Below are positions 18,572 to 27,051 of a DNA stretch of 62,848 bases, piece after piece. Source of the DNA: Deltaproteobacteria bacterium. GTDB lineage: Bacteria > Myxococcota_A > Polyangia > JACPQR01. The translations under genes were made by a program, and so were the position numbers. Location of the stretch: the NCBI GenBank assembly GCA_016190375.1, contig JACPQR010000204.1, forward strand, positions 1 through 62,848, read 5' to 3'. Numbering within the stretch: position 1 is the first letter of the stretch; each line of letters opens with the position of its first letter. Under the pieces are notes generated by a model, which was given only the letters and a program-made list of their open reading frames with translations, searched no databases and was not told the origin of the DNA.

Positions 18572-19687
18572 ATGAGACACACTCTTGTCGTCCTCTTGTG
18601 GATTCCTGCAACCGTCGGGTGCTCGGACGACGACGCCCGGGGGCCTGCCGGCGCAGACGCAGCGGTCGGCGGCGACGCGGGCGCCGCAGGGGACGCCGGA
18701 GCTGACGCGGCGCGCGGCGGCGGGACCGACGCAGCTACAGACGCCGCTACCGACGCCGCGCCAGGTCCCGAACCCGAGCTCGGGCTGGTGACCGTGCTGG
18801 AGGAGGACTGCGCGGACGGCGTGGGCGACCTGCCCGGCACCGAGTGCTCGACCGTGGAGGTGGCATGCCCCGGGATCGAGCCGCTCGGCGCCAGCATTCG
18901 CAACACGCCGGGCGAGGGCCAGGCGCGGGGGACGGTGGTCTTCGGCAGCGGGGGACCCGGCACGGGGTTCTACGAGACGACCCCCACCGCGCGACGCATG
19001 CTCGAGGATCTCGTGCAGGCCGGATACAGGATCGTCCAGCGGGCATGGGAGGGCGAGAACGGCTGGACGACGGGGCCCGGCGGGGTCGGGCCGCTGTCCT
19101 GTCGCTACGCGACGCTGCTCACGTGGGTGCACGACGAGCTCCACTCCGATGGGGCGTTCTGCGCCTCGGGCAACTCCGCTGGCTCCGGAGAGATCGCCTA
19201 CGCGCTCGCGCGGTGGGGCCGGGGCGCGATCCTCGACCTCGCCGTGCCGACGGGAGGCCCGCCGTTCGCGTACCTCGACTACGGCTGCGCTCGCGACTCG
19301 TGGAGCGACGAGTGCCTCGCGCTCGTGCCCGAGGAGATGAGCTGCCAGGGCAACCTCTGCACCTACGCCGGCGGAGGCGTGGACCAGGTCGACGGCGCCT
19401 ATGTTCCCGAAACGCCGTGCAGCGATCCCGGCCCTGGCGACGCCGAGCGCCTGCGGGCGGACAGCGTGCTGGCCGAGGGAGCGACCCTCGACTTCCCCGG
19501 GACGCTCGTGCACTTCGTCTTCGGCATGCTCGACTGCGGCGCGGCGCTCACCCAGGGGCTCGCGTTTGCGGGCGCGATCACGAGCGGGACCGAGATCACG
19601 CTGGTCGAGGAGACGCCGCACGGCGTCTTCCAGACCGAGCAGGGTGCCGAGGCCATTCGCGCGGCGATCGAGGAAGGCTGCCTGTAG
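18572..19687 (+). CDS. Lipoprotein with alpha/beta-hydrolase-like features
   Basis: 371 aa. Signal peptide with lipobox-like T-V-G-C (Cys17), then about 50 residues of Asp/Ala/Gly linker. The body has VVFGSGGPGTGFYE, possibly an oxyanion loop. GNSAGSGEIAYAL looks like a nucleophile elbow (G-N-S-A-G), and ETPHGVF could supply the histidine. Nine or more cysteines suggest disulfides in an exported protein. It could be a surface esterase; no closer family is recognised. It converges with the outer-membrane-like gene, 12 bases between stops. Confidence 0.65.
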   Translation: MRHTLVVLLWIPATVGCSDDDARGPAGADAAVGGDAGAAGDAGADAARGGGTDAATDAATDAAPGPEPELGLVTVLEEDCADGVGDLPGTECSTVEVACPGIEPLGASIRNTPGEGQARGTVVFGSGGPGTGFYETTPTARRMLEDLVQAGYRIVQRAWEGENGWTTGPGGVGPLSCRYATLLTWVHDELHSDGAFCASGNSAGSGEIAYALARWGRGAILDLAVPTGGPPFAYLDYGCARDSWSDECLALVPEEMSCQGNLCTYAGGGVDQVDGAYVPETPCSDPGPGDAERLRADSVLAEGATLDFPGTLVHFVFGMLDCGAALTQGLAFAGAITSGTEITLVEETPHGVFQTEQGAEAIRAAIEEGCL

Positions 19688-19699
19688 CCTGGGCTGTGC

Positions 19700-20482
19700 T
19701 CAGAGCTCGATGCGGATGTACGCGTGCAGGTCGTAGTTGAAGCCGTCGAGCGAGCCCTTGTCGACCGGGCGCGCCCCGACGGCGGTGCGCAGCTCGCCCA
19801 CCAGCTCCGAGCTCGGGTCGATGCCGTTCGACTTGGCGAACTTGTCGATCGCCTCGTTCTTCGCGCCAGCCGCGACGTCGTCGCCGCTGACGAGGAGGTG
19901 GTAGCCGACCTGACCGGCGACGCCAAGGTAGACCGCCGGCATCAGGCGCAGGTCGACCGCCGCGCGCGCGCGAATCAGGTTCCAGCCGAAGGCCATCCGG
20001 CCCAGATCGTCCTCTTCCTCGCCGTACAGGTCGAGCTCCGCCTCTGCCTCGTCGAGGCTCGCGTAGCCGCCCGCGACGAGCAGAGCCTGCTGCTGCTCCG
20101 GCGGGAGGCCCGACAGATCGGTCCCGCTCGGCGCCTGGGACTCGGGGAAGACCATGAGGACCGGCCCGGTGTAGCCGCCGATCGTGAACCGCACGCTCGA
20201 GCCGAAGCTCACGTCCATGCCGAGGTTGGCGGTCAAGAGCCACTGGTCCGTGCCCATCATCAGGGCCTCGCCGAACAGCGTGATGGCGAACAGCTCGAGC
20301 CCGCCCTCGACCCCGAGGCCGATCCGGTTGTCGAACCGCGTGAACAGGTCGCTCGAGCCGCCGTACAGGTCGGCCCGGCCCTCCACCCAGCCACGCACAA
20401 GGTCCGCCCGAGCGAGCCCGGGAGCAGAGGCCAGAGCAGCAAGCAAGACGAGACCGCAGATGCGCGAAGGTCTTCCAATCAT
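19700..20482 (-). CDS. Predicted outer-membrane beta-barrel-like protein, function unknown
   Basis: 260 aa from ATG 20482. The signal peptide (MIGRPSRICGLVLLAALA... cleaved after ALASAPGLARA) is followed by alternating hydrophobic/polar strands rich in Gly, Tyr and Phe (WVEGRADLYGG, FTIGGYTGPVLMV). The last residues are HAYIRIEL, a C-terminal strand pattern compatible with an outer-membrane barrel. An acidic insert (DEAEAELDLYGEEEDDLG) lies near the middle. It is the last gene downstream of the nucleoside ABC transporter (32-base gap), so it may be a co-transcribed porin for the same substrates; that is inference. Confidence 0.6.
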   Translation of the reverse strand: MIGRPSRICGLVLLAALASAPGLARADLVRGWVEGRADLYGGSSDLFTRFDNRIGLGVEGGLELFAITLFGEALMMGTDQWLLTANLGMDVSFGSSVRFTIGGYTGPVLMVFPESQAPSGTDLSGLPPEQQQALLVAGGYASLDEAEAELDLYGEEEDDLGRMAFGWNLIRARAAVDLRLMPAVYLGVAGQVGYHLLVSGDDVAAGAKNEAIDKFAKSNGIDPSSELVGELRTAVGARPVDKGSLDGFNYDLHAYIRIEL

Positions 20483-20514
20483 CCCCAGAGCGTCGCAGAT
20501 CGCGCGGCGGTTTT

Positions 20515-21360
20515 CTACCGCGCACCCAGAGCGGCCGGCGGGCGCGAGCGGCCTATGAAGCCCGCGAGGACCGCGAGCGTCAGCGCGTACGGCAGGATCT
20601 GGACGAACTGCTTGTAGCCGGAGAGCACGGCCTGCAGCTCGATCTGCAGGGCATCGGCGAAGGCGAACAGGAGGCAAGCGGCGGCGACGGGCACGGGCCG
20701 CCACTTGCCGAAGATCACCGCCGCGAGCGCGATGTAGCCCCGACCGGCGGACATCTCGGCCGTGAACTGGTGGTTGTCGAGGGCGAGGAAGGCTCCGCCG
20801 AGCCCCGCGAGAGCGCCGGAGGCGATGACGCCACAAATCTTCACACGGTCGACGGGCACCCCGAGGCTGTGCGCGGCCTGCGGGTGCTCGCCTGCGGCGC
20901 GGAGGCGCAGCCCGAAAGGCGTTCTGGCGAGCGCGACGTGCGAGAGGGCGACCAGGATGATGGTGCCCCAGAGCATCGGGCTCGCGAGCACCCCCTGGCC
21001 CATTCCAGGGAGCATCGGAGAGTTCGACGCCGAGTCGAAGCACGCCATGAGGAGAAAGCGGGTCAGGCCCGACGCCAAGAGGTTGATGCCCAGCCCCGCG
21101 GCGACGTGGTCGGCGCGGAAGCGAACGCACAGGAGGCCGTGGAGACCTGCGAGCGCGGCGGACGCGCCGACGGCCGCGACCAGGCCGAGTGTCGTCCCGC
21201 CCGCGTGGGCACCGAGCGCGGCGAAGAAGGCGCCCGTGAGGAGCATCCCCTCGAGGGCGATGTTGATGACGCCGCCGCGCTCCGAGAAGACCCCTCCGAG
21301 CGCCGCGAGGACGTACGGAATGGCCAGCGCCAGCGTCTGCAGGAGGAGAGTGCCGATCAT
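20515..21360 (-). CDS. Nucleoside ABC transporter permease, second subunit
   Basis: 281 aa with about eight to nine hydrophobic segments. The motif RGGVINIALEGMLLTGAFFA and the later RGYIALAAVIFGKW segment are typical of the BPD_transp_2/NupQ-type permeases paired with BMP-family binding proteins. The start ATG overlaps the stop of the preceding permease (ATGA). The permease forms the inner-membrane channel with the neighbouring subunit. Confidence 0.9.
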   Translation of the reverse strand: MIGTLLLQTLALAIPYVLAALGGVFSERGGVINIALEGMLLTGAFFAALGAHAGGTTLGLVAAVGASAALAGLHGLLCVRFRADHVAAGLGINLLASGLTRFLLMACFDSASNSPMLPGMGQGVLASPMLWGTIILVALSHVALARTPFGLRLRAAGEHPQAAHSLGVPVDRVKICGVIASGALAGLGGAFLALDNHQFTAEMSAGRGYIALAAVIFGKWRPVPVAAACLLFAFADALQIELQAVLSGYKQFVQILPYALTLAVLAGFIGRSRPPAALGAR

Positions 21361-22379
21361 CTCGTCCCCCTCCGGAGCACGTCCGAGGACGCCGCCACGA
21401 CCGCGAGGATGACGATCGCCTGCAGGACGTCGATGAGCTCCTTGGGGACGACTCCGTTGATGGCCAGCGCGCCCTGCGAGAGCGTGCCGAACAGGAGCGC
21501 CGCGAGGAGGATCCCGAGGGGATGGTTGCGGCCCAGCAGCGCGACCGCGAGCCCCATGAACCCGATGCCCCCGGAGAATCCGGCCTCGAAGTAGTGCTTG
21601 TACCCGAGGACGTTGTTCGCTCCGACGAGCCCCGCGACGCCTCCGGAGAGAGCCATCGCGACGACGATGACGCGTCCGGCGCGAATGCCGCCTGCCTCGG
21701 CGGCCGCCGGTCGAAGTCCGAAGGCGACGAGCTCGTAGCCCAGCGTGGTTCGGCGGAACCCGAAGTGGGTGAGCCAGGCAACCGCAACGGCCAGGAGAGC
21801 GGCCAGGCTCGCAGCCGATCCGCCCAGCGCCGGCACGAAGCTCGACAGCCGCGGGATCGTCGCCGCCGCGATCACCGGCGCCGTCGATTGCGACTCGGGC
21901 TGCGCCAGCCGTCCGGGCGCGACCAGCCAGTTGATCAGCGCGAGGACGATGAAGTTGAGCATGATCGTGCCGATCACCTCGTGCGCTCCGAACCGCGCCT
22001 TGAGCACGCCCGGGATCGCGCCGACGACGGCCCCAGCGATCACCCCGGCGCCGATCGCGGCAAAGAGCGCCAGGGGCCAGGGCGTCGACCTCGGCAGCGC
22101 GAGCCCGACCACGGCCGTCGCGAGCGCGCCGAGCGAGAGCTGTCCTTCCGCGCCGATGTTGAAGAGCCCGGCGTTGAGCGCGATCGCGACCGACAGGCCC
22201 GCGAGCGCGAGCGGTGTCGCCTTGAAGAGAACTTGTCCGATGCCGTAGCCGTTGCCCCAGGTCCCCGCCGCGAGGACGCTCCACACCTCGAGCGGCTGCT
22301 GGCCGACGGCCAGGATCAAGAGGTTTCCGACGAGCACGCAGACGGCGATCGCAAGGGCGGGCGCGACGAGCTCACGCAT
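21357..22379 (-). CDS. Nucleoside ABC transporter permease, first subunit
   Basis: 340 aa, multiple hydrophobic helices. ALNAGLFNIGAEGQLSLGALA and the later GFSGGIGFMGLAVALLGRNHPLGI are the family signatures of NupP/YufP-like permeases. The start overlaps the end of the ATPase gene by 8 bases and its stop overlaps the next permease by 4, so the operon is translationally coupled. Confidence 0.9.
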   Translation of the reverse strand: MRELVAPALAIAVCVLVGNLLILAVGQQPLEVWSVLAAGTWGNGYGIGQVLFKATPLALAGLSVAIALNAGLFNIGAEGQLSLGALATAVVGLALPRSTPWPLALFAAIGAGVIAGAVVGAIPGVLKARFGAHEVIGTIMLNFIVLALINWLVAPGRLAQPESQSTAPVIAAATIPRLSSFVPALGGSAASLAALLAVAVAWLTHFGFRRTTLGYELVAFGLRPAAAEAGGIRAGRVIVVAMALSGGVAGLVGANNVLGYKHYFEAGFSGGIGFMGLAVALLGRNHPLGILLAALLFGTLSQGALAINGVVPKELIDVLQAIVILAVVAASSDVLRRGTR

Positions 22380-23907
22380 CGCGAGCCTCTCCCACGCTCT
22401 CGGCGCCGGTCATCCAGCGACCGAGCCGCTCATCCGAAGCCTCCTGGGCCGTCGCTTCGCCGACGATCCGGCCGCGGTAGAGGACCAGGATCCGATCGCA
22501 GAGCGCCCTGAGCTCGCCGAGGTCCGCCGATATCAAGAGGATCGCCGCGCCGCGGGCGCGATCGGCCAAGAGCTCGCGGTAGATCACCTCGATCGCGCCG
22601 ATGTCGACGCCGCGTGTCGGCTGGGCCGCGACCAGCACCACGTGCTGCCGGCCCACCTCCCGCGCGCACACCACCTTCTGCTGGTTTCCGCCTGAAAGCG
22701 CGGCGACGGGAGTCGTGGGCCCGTCCGCGCGGACGTCGAATCGCTTCATGCCGGCCGCCGCGCTCGCGGCGAGCCGGCCGCGATCGAACAGCCCCCGGCG
22801 CGTCCACTCGCTGGTGCGGCCCAGGGCGAAGCTCTCGGCCACCGACAGGCCCAGGAGGAGTCCGCGAAGCTGACGATCCTCGTGGATCACCGCGAGGCCG
22901 AGCGCCTGCCGTTCGGCCACGTCGAGCCTCGACACGTCTCGGCCCGAGAGCACGATGGACCCCGCCGCAGGCCGGGCCAGTCCCGCGACGGCAGAAACGA
23001 GCTCGGCCTGACCGTTTCCCTCCACCCCCGCGACGCCGACGATCTCGCCCCCGCGGACCCCGAGGCAGATCCCGTCCACGGCGATCGTCCCATCGTCACG
23101 TCGAACCTTCAGGCCGCGAAGCTCCAGGAGGGCGGATCCCTCTCGAGGGGCGTCGCCGGCGGTCCGGCGAGGCAGCTCGACGTGGCGGCCGACCATCGCG
23201 TCCGCCAGCTCCTCGGCCGTCGTCGCGCCCCGCAGGGCGGTCGAGACCTTGCAGCCGCGACGCAGCACGACGATCCGGTCCGCCACCGAGAGGACCTCGT
23301 CGAGCTTGTGCGAGACGATCACGACCGCGTGGCCCTCGCGCGCGGCGAACGCCCGCGCCATGGTGATGAGCCGGCGCGACTCGTCGGGCGTCAGGACCGC
23401 AGTCGGCTCGTCCAGTACGAGGAGCCTGGTACCGCGATACAGGACCTTGAGGATCTCGACTCGCTGCCGCTCGCCGACCGACAGGTCGTCGACGAGCCGA
23501 TCGGGATCGATCGCGAGGCCGTGCTCGCGGGACAGCTCGCGAACGGCGGCCCTCGCTCGGCCGAGGTCCAGGAAGAAGCCGCGTCGTGGCTCCTCGCCGA
23601 GGACGACGTTCTCTGCGACGGAAAGACGGCCGACCAGCATGAAGTGCTGGTGGACCATGCCGATCCCCGCAGCGATCGCGGCCGCAGGCCGGGGCGCGAG
23701 GGGCCGTCCTGCCACGTCGACCTGCCCGGAGTCGGGGGCGTGGATCCCGGCGAGCATCCGCATGAGCGTGCTCTTGCCGGCGCCGTTCTCTCCCACGACG
23801 GCGAGGACCTCGCCGGAAGCCACGTCGAGGTCGACGCCCTGGACCGCGCGCGTCTCTCCGAAGCTCTTGGAGACGGCTCGGAGCGACGCGAGGGGGGTCG
23901 GGCTCAC
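22372..23907 (-). CDS. Nucleoside ABC transporter ATP-binding protein (two nucleotide-binding domains)
   Basis: 511 aa from GTG 23907 overlapping the bmpA stop. The first NBD has Walker A GENGAGKST, signature LSVGERQRVEIL and Walker B LLVLDEPTAVL. The second NBD has GVEGNGQ, a degenerate Walker A lacking GKS/T, LSGGNQQKVV and VLVAAQPTRGVD. That asymmetric layout is normal for the YufO/RbsA-like ATPases of BMP-type transporters. It energises uptake with the two permeases downstream. Confidence 0.93.
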   Translation of the reverse strand: MSPTPLASLRAVSKSFGETRAVQGVDLDVASGEVLAVVGENGAGKSTLMRMLAGIHAPDSGQVDVAGRPLAPRPAAAIAAGIGMVHQHFMLVGRLSVAENVVLGEEPRRGFFLDLGRARAAVRELSREHGLAIDPDRLVDDLSVGERQRVEILKVLYRGTRLLVLDEPTAVLTPDESRRLITMARAFAAREGHAVVIVSHKLDEVLSVADRIVVLRRGCKVSTALRGATTAEELADAMVGRHVELPRRTAGDAPREGSALLELRGLKVRRDDGTIAVDGICLGVRGGEIVGVAGVEGNGQAELVSAVAGLARPAAGSIVLSGRDVSRLDVAERQALGLAVIHEDRQLRGLLLGLSVAESFALGRTSEWTRRGLFDRGRLAASAAAGMKRFDVRADGPTTPVAALSGGNQQKVVCAREVGRQHVVLVAAQPTRGVDIGAIEVIYRELLADRARGAAILLISADLGELRALCDRILVLYRGRIVGEATAQEASDERLGRWMTGAESVGEARDA

Positions 23908-24974
23908 GGCGCCTCCGGGACGCGGATCCGCCCCGCGATCACGCTTGCACGAAGCTCCTCGACGCGACGGACGACGTGCGCCGGGATGTCCCTGCCGTGG
24001 CTCGAGTCGTGGACGTAGTCGACGCCGTGCTCGCGAAGGCCGAACACGCGGACGCCGCCGCGGAACGTCCGCTCGATCACCGCGCGGATGGTCTCGTAGA
24101 CCACGACGTCCACACGCTTGACCATGCTCGTGATGACCGCAGACCGTGTGGTGGAGCCCGGGTGCAGCCCGTCCTCGAACTGATCGGCGTCGACGCCGAT
24201 CGCCCGGATGTGCCGGTCCCGCGCGACGCGCATGACGCCGAGGCCTGTCGAGCCGGAGGCGTGGAAGATGACGTCGGCCCCCTGCCCCACCTGGCTGACC
24301 GCGAGCGCCGCGCCCTTGACCGGGTCCTTGAACGCCGCGGGCGTCGACCCGGCGTACTGCACGACGACACGGCACGAGGGGCAGACCCGCCCGACGCCGG
24401 CCCGATACCCGGCCTCGAACTTGTGGATGAGCGGCATGTCCATTCCGCCCACGAACCCGACGACCTTCGATCGCGAGACGAGACCGGCGACCGCGCCCAC
24501 GAGGAACGAGCCCTCCTCCTCCCGGAACTTGAGCCCCACGAGGTTCTTCGGGATCGGCAACGGCCTGCCGTCACGCATCGGCGGCGCGTAGTCGATGCAC
24601 GCGAAGTGGACCCGAGGGTACTCTCGCGCGAGAAGCGTCAGGTCGTTCGAGAAGATGAAGCCGACGCCGATGACGAGGTCGAACCCGCGCGCGGCGAAGA
24701 TGCGGATCGCGCTCTCGCGGTCTGCGCCCTCGCCGGGCTCGATGAGCTCCGCCTCGATCCCCAGCTCCCGCTCGGCGCGGACCATGCCGGCGTAGGCCGC
24801 GTCGTTGAAGGAGCGGTCACCGCGTCCGCCGACGTCGAAGACGAGCCCCACCCTTGCCGGCGCCCTCGCTCCGGCTGCCGAGCGGTCGCGAGACCGCGCC
24901 TCGCGGCCGCCGGGGAAGAGCAGGACCACGTCGATGACGACGAGGATCACGAGGAGCGCGAGCGACCGCCGCAC
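23904..24974 (-). CDS. BMP-family nucleoside-binding protein of the ABC transporter
   Basis: 356 aa. A hydrophobic N-terminus (LALLVILVVIDVVLLF) acts as a signal/anchor; no lipobox Cys is present, unlike most Gram-positive members. VGLVFDVGGRGDRSFNDAAYAG is the BMP-family opening (nucleoside-binding), and KVVGFVGGMDMPLIHKFEAGYRAG and GADVIFHASGSTGLGV are further signatures. It captures nucleosides in the periplasm for the ATPase and permeases encoded downstream. The GTG start is 7 bases after TACGCT. An 84-bp copy of this promoter and first ten codons lies 202 bases upstream. Confidence 0.93.
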   Translation of the reverse strand: MRRSLALLVILVVIDVVLLFPGGREARSRDRSAAGARAPARVGLVFDVGGRGDRSFNDAAYAGMVRAERELGIEAELIEPGEGADRESAIRIFAARGFDLVIGVGFIFSNDLTLLAREYPRVHFACIDYAPPMRDGRPLPIPKNLVGLKFREEEGSFLVGAVAGLVSRSKVVGFVGGMDMPLIHKFEAGYRAGVGRVCPSCRVVVQYAGSTPAAFKDPVKGAALAVSQVGQGADVIFHASGSTGLGVMRVARDRHIRAIGVDADQFEDGLHPGSTTRSAVITSMVKRVDVVVYETIRAVIERTFRGGVRVFGLREHGVDYVHDSSHGRDIPAHVVRRVEELRASVIAGRIRVPEAP

Positions 24975-25230
24975 GGCCGCGAGCGTATACCGGCTTCGAC
25001 CGCACGATCCGTGAAACCGCTCGCGTGGTGGCCGAGCACCCAGAAGAAGGGAGCGAAGGCGGATTCACTCCGCCGTAGCGAGCGATCGCACCGAGCATCG
25101 GGGCGGGGGGGCCCGCGGGGGGGTCGCAGACCCACCCGCGCTTGGCGATCACGAGGAGCGCGAGCGACCGCCGCACGGCCGCGAGCGTATACCGGCTTCG
25201 ACCGCACGATCCGTGAAACCGCTCGCGTGG
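24945..25230. repeat. 84-bp perfect direct repeat containing the bmp-gene promoter and start
   Basis: 24945-25028 and 25147-25230 are identical over 84 bases (offset 202). The repeat covers the first ten codons of the BMP-family gene, its GTG start and the upstream TACGCT hexamer. The 118 bases between copies contain the hairpin module at 25056-25096 and a G-tract stretch (25100-25127). The second copy opens a false short frame that does not encode a transporter. An insertion that duplicated its flank, or a tandem duplication, would explain this. Confidence 0.9.
25056..25096 (+). repeat. Hairpin module shared with the 57.3 kb cassette arm
   Basis: A 41-base segment with stem GGCGGA / loop TTCAC / TCCGCC, followed by GTAGCGAGCGATC. 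The reverse complement of 57298-57338 aligns with about 35 of 41 identities. There the stem reads GGCCGA / TTCAC / TCGGTC. The inner C-G pair has become G-C with pairing kept. Confidence 0.6.
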
Positions 25231-25232
25231 CT

Positions 25233-25259
25233 TCTCCGTGCTCTCCGTGCTCTCCGTGC
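25233..25259. repeat. Three tandem TCTCCGTGC nonamers
   Basis: Perfect 9-base unit repeated three times between the 84-bp repeat and the end of the response-regulator gene, followed by a degenerate TCGCCGTAC. Intergenic; not coding. Confidence 0.85.
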
Positions 25260-25273
25260 TCGCCGTACCCCCT

Positions 25274-25717
25274 TCAGCCCTCCTTGCTTCCGTGCCGCTT
25301 CTGGTACTCCTCGCAGCCCCGGAGGATGAGCTCGCAGAGGCCCTCCCGGGTCCAGGGCTTGGTCACGATCTGGTGCCTGGCGTTCTGACGCACCGCGAGC
25401 ACCTCGGCCTCGAGATCTGCCTGGCCCGTCACGAGGATCCGCGTGGCGTCCGGCCGGCGGGCCGACACCTCGTCGAGGAAAGCGAGGCCCGACATCCCCG
25501 GCATCGAGTAGTCCGAGACGACGACGGCGAACTCCTGCTTCGAGAGGAGCTCGAGACCCTCCCGCGGGTCGCAGGTTCCGACCAGCTCGACCGCGAGCCC
25601 GGAGAGCGATCGCTTGAATGCCCTGTGGAGCAAGGGCTCGTCGTCCACGTAAAGGATGCGGGCCGCCGCCGCCGCCTTGCCGTCCTGACCTGACGTCGAT
25701 TGGGGCTGGGCGGTCAT
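25274..25717 (-). CDS. Single-domain response regulator
   Basis: 147 aa from ATG 25717. A receiver domain only: acidic pocket VDDEP, phosphoacceptor Asp in VVSDYSMPGMSG, Thr in ILVTGQ, Lys in VTKPW. A polar N-terminal tail of about 20 residues precedes it, and no output domain follows. It could act as a phosphorelay shuttle or bind a partner. A TATGCT hexamer lies nine bases before the start. It is transcribed away from the PNP operon with 69 bases between starts. Confidence 0.9.
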   Translation of the reverse strand: MTAQPQSTSGQDGKAAAAARILYVDDEPLLHRAFKRSLSGLAVELVGTCDPREGLELLSKQEFAVVVSDYSMPGMSGLAFLDEVSARRPDATRILVTGQADLEAEVLAVRQNARHQIVTKPWTREGLCELILRGCEEYQKRHGSKEG

Positions 25718-25786
25718 CCTCGCCCGAGCATACGGCCGTTCGGGGACGGTTCTGAAGCCCCTCGGATTGACAGGGTCGGGCGCCCC

Positions 25787-26641
25787 ATGCTCTGGATCCC
25801 GACCAACGTGGAAACATTGAGAGAACGGCTTCGGATAGCGACCGAGGCGATACGGGCCAGGGACCGCCGGTCGCCCCGCGTGACAGTGGTCCTCGGCTCG
25901 GGGCTGGGGTCTCTGGCCGACGAGCTCGATCGCCCTACGCGCATCCCGTACGGCGAGATCCCGGGCTTCGCCGCCTCGACCGTACCCGGCCACGAGGGCT
26001 CTCTCGTCATCGGGGAGCACGGGGGGGTCGTCGTCGCGGCCCTCAAGGGGCGTGTCCACCTGTACGAGGGGAACAGCGCCGACGTCGTGACTCTGCCAGT
26101 TCGCACGCTTTGCCATCTCGGCGTTCAGGCGGCGATCCTCACGAACGCCGCCGGCTCGCTCAGGCCGTCCATTGGACCGGGCAGCCTCTGCGTGCTCGGC
26201 GACCACATCAACCTCACCGGCCAGAACCCGCTCACGGGACCCAACGACGAGGCGATCGGACCCCGCTTTCCGGACATGACCCGCGCCTACGATCCCGCCC
26301 TCGCGACCGCGGCCTTCGAGGAAGCGACGAGGCTCGGGATCGAGGTCCACAGGGGTGTCTACGCCGGCCTCGCCGGCCCGAGCTACGAGACGCCCGCGGA
26401 GATCCGGATGCTCGCCACACTCGGCGCCGACGTGGTCGGGATGTCCACGGTCGCCGAAGCGATCGCGCTGAGGCACATGGGCGCGCGAGTCCTCGGGATC
26501 TCGTGCGTCACCAACCTCGCCGCCGGCATCGGCCGAGAAGAGCTCACGCACGAGGACGTCCAGCGGGTCGCCGCGCGCGCGCGCCAGTCGTTCGGGTCGC
26601 TGGTGCTCGCCATGGTCCTCTGCATCGGACGAGGCGCATGA
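25787..26641 (+). CDS. Purine-nucleoside phosphorylase (trimeric type)
   Basis: 284 aa. The family signatures are VVLGSGLGSLADEL, VPGHEGSLVIG, ILTNAAGSLRPSIGPGSL, GPSYETPAEIRMLATLGAD and VGMSTVAEAIALRHMG, matching the trimeric PNP/PunA family. It splits inosine, guanosine and deoxy forms with phosphate into base and (deoxy)ribose-1-phosphate. The next gene starts inside the stop (ATGA). With the ABC transporter on the opposite strand and deoC-deoA at 14-16 kb it forms a salvage network. Confidence 0.95.
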   Translation: MLWIPTNVETLRERLRIATEAIRARDRRSPRVTVVLGSGLGSLADELDRPTRIPYGEIPGFAASTVPGHEGSLVIGEHGGVVVAALKGRVHLYEGNSADVVTLPVRTLCHLGVQAAILTNAAGSLRPSIGPGSLCVLGDHINLTGQNPLTGPNDEAIGPRFPDMTRAYDPALATAAFEEATRLGIEVHRGVYAGLAGPSYETPAEIRMLATLGADVVGMSTVAEAIALRHMGARVLGISCVTNLAAGIGREELTHEDVQRVAARARQSFGSLVLAMVLCIGRGA

Positions 26642-27051
26642 GACCGTCGCCGCGGGATCTCGCCGAGCTGGACCGTGCCGCGATCGCCGCGCTCGAGCGG
26701 GCGTACGCGCCGTACTCGCGGTTCCGCGTGGGCGCGGCGCTTCTGACCGACGACGGACGGATCCACGCCGCGGGCAACGTGGAGAACGCGTCGTATCCCG
26801 TCGGCCTCTGCGCCGAGCGGGCCGCGATCGCGGTGGCGATCGCCGCCGGCGCTCGCCGGATCCTCGCCGTCTCGATCGCGACCGCCCGCTCCAGGCCCGT
26901 CGCTCCCTGCGGAATGTGCCGACAGGCTCTCGTCGAGCACGCGGGCGACATTCCGGTCCGCCTCGTGACGCGCCGCGGGCGAAGACGAGTGCTGCGCCTC
27001 GGGGCGCTCTTGCCCGCAGCCTTCGGGCCGAGCGCGCTGGCGGGCCGGTGA
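26638..27051 (+). CDS. cdd: Cytidine deaminase
   Basis: 137 aa, the usual length for the homotetrameric form. It has YAPYSRFRVGAAL, GNVENASYPVGLCAER with the zinc Cys and catalytic Glu, and APCGMCRQALVEH with the other two zinc Cys. It deaminates (deoxy)cytidine to (deoxy)uridine. Coupled by ATGA to the PNP gene and by GTGA to the amidohydrolase. The C-terminal 20 residues are basic. Confidence 0.94.
   Translation: MRPSPRDLAELDRAAIAALERAYAPYSRFRVGAALLTDDGRIHAAGNVENASYPVGLCAERAAIAVAIAAGARRILAVSIATARSRPVAPCGMCRQALVEHAGDIPVRLVTRRGRRRVLRLGALLPAAFGPSALAGR

Noticed and set aside
24817..25176. Second apparent start of the BMP-family gene
   Set aside because: It is the outer copy of the 84-bp repeat followed by unrelated residues (AKRGWVCDPPAG); it does not join the transporter domain in frame.
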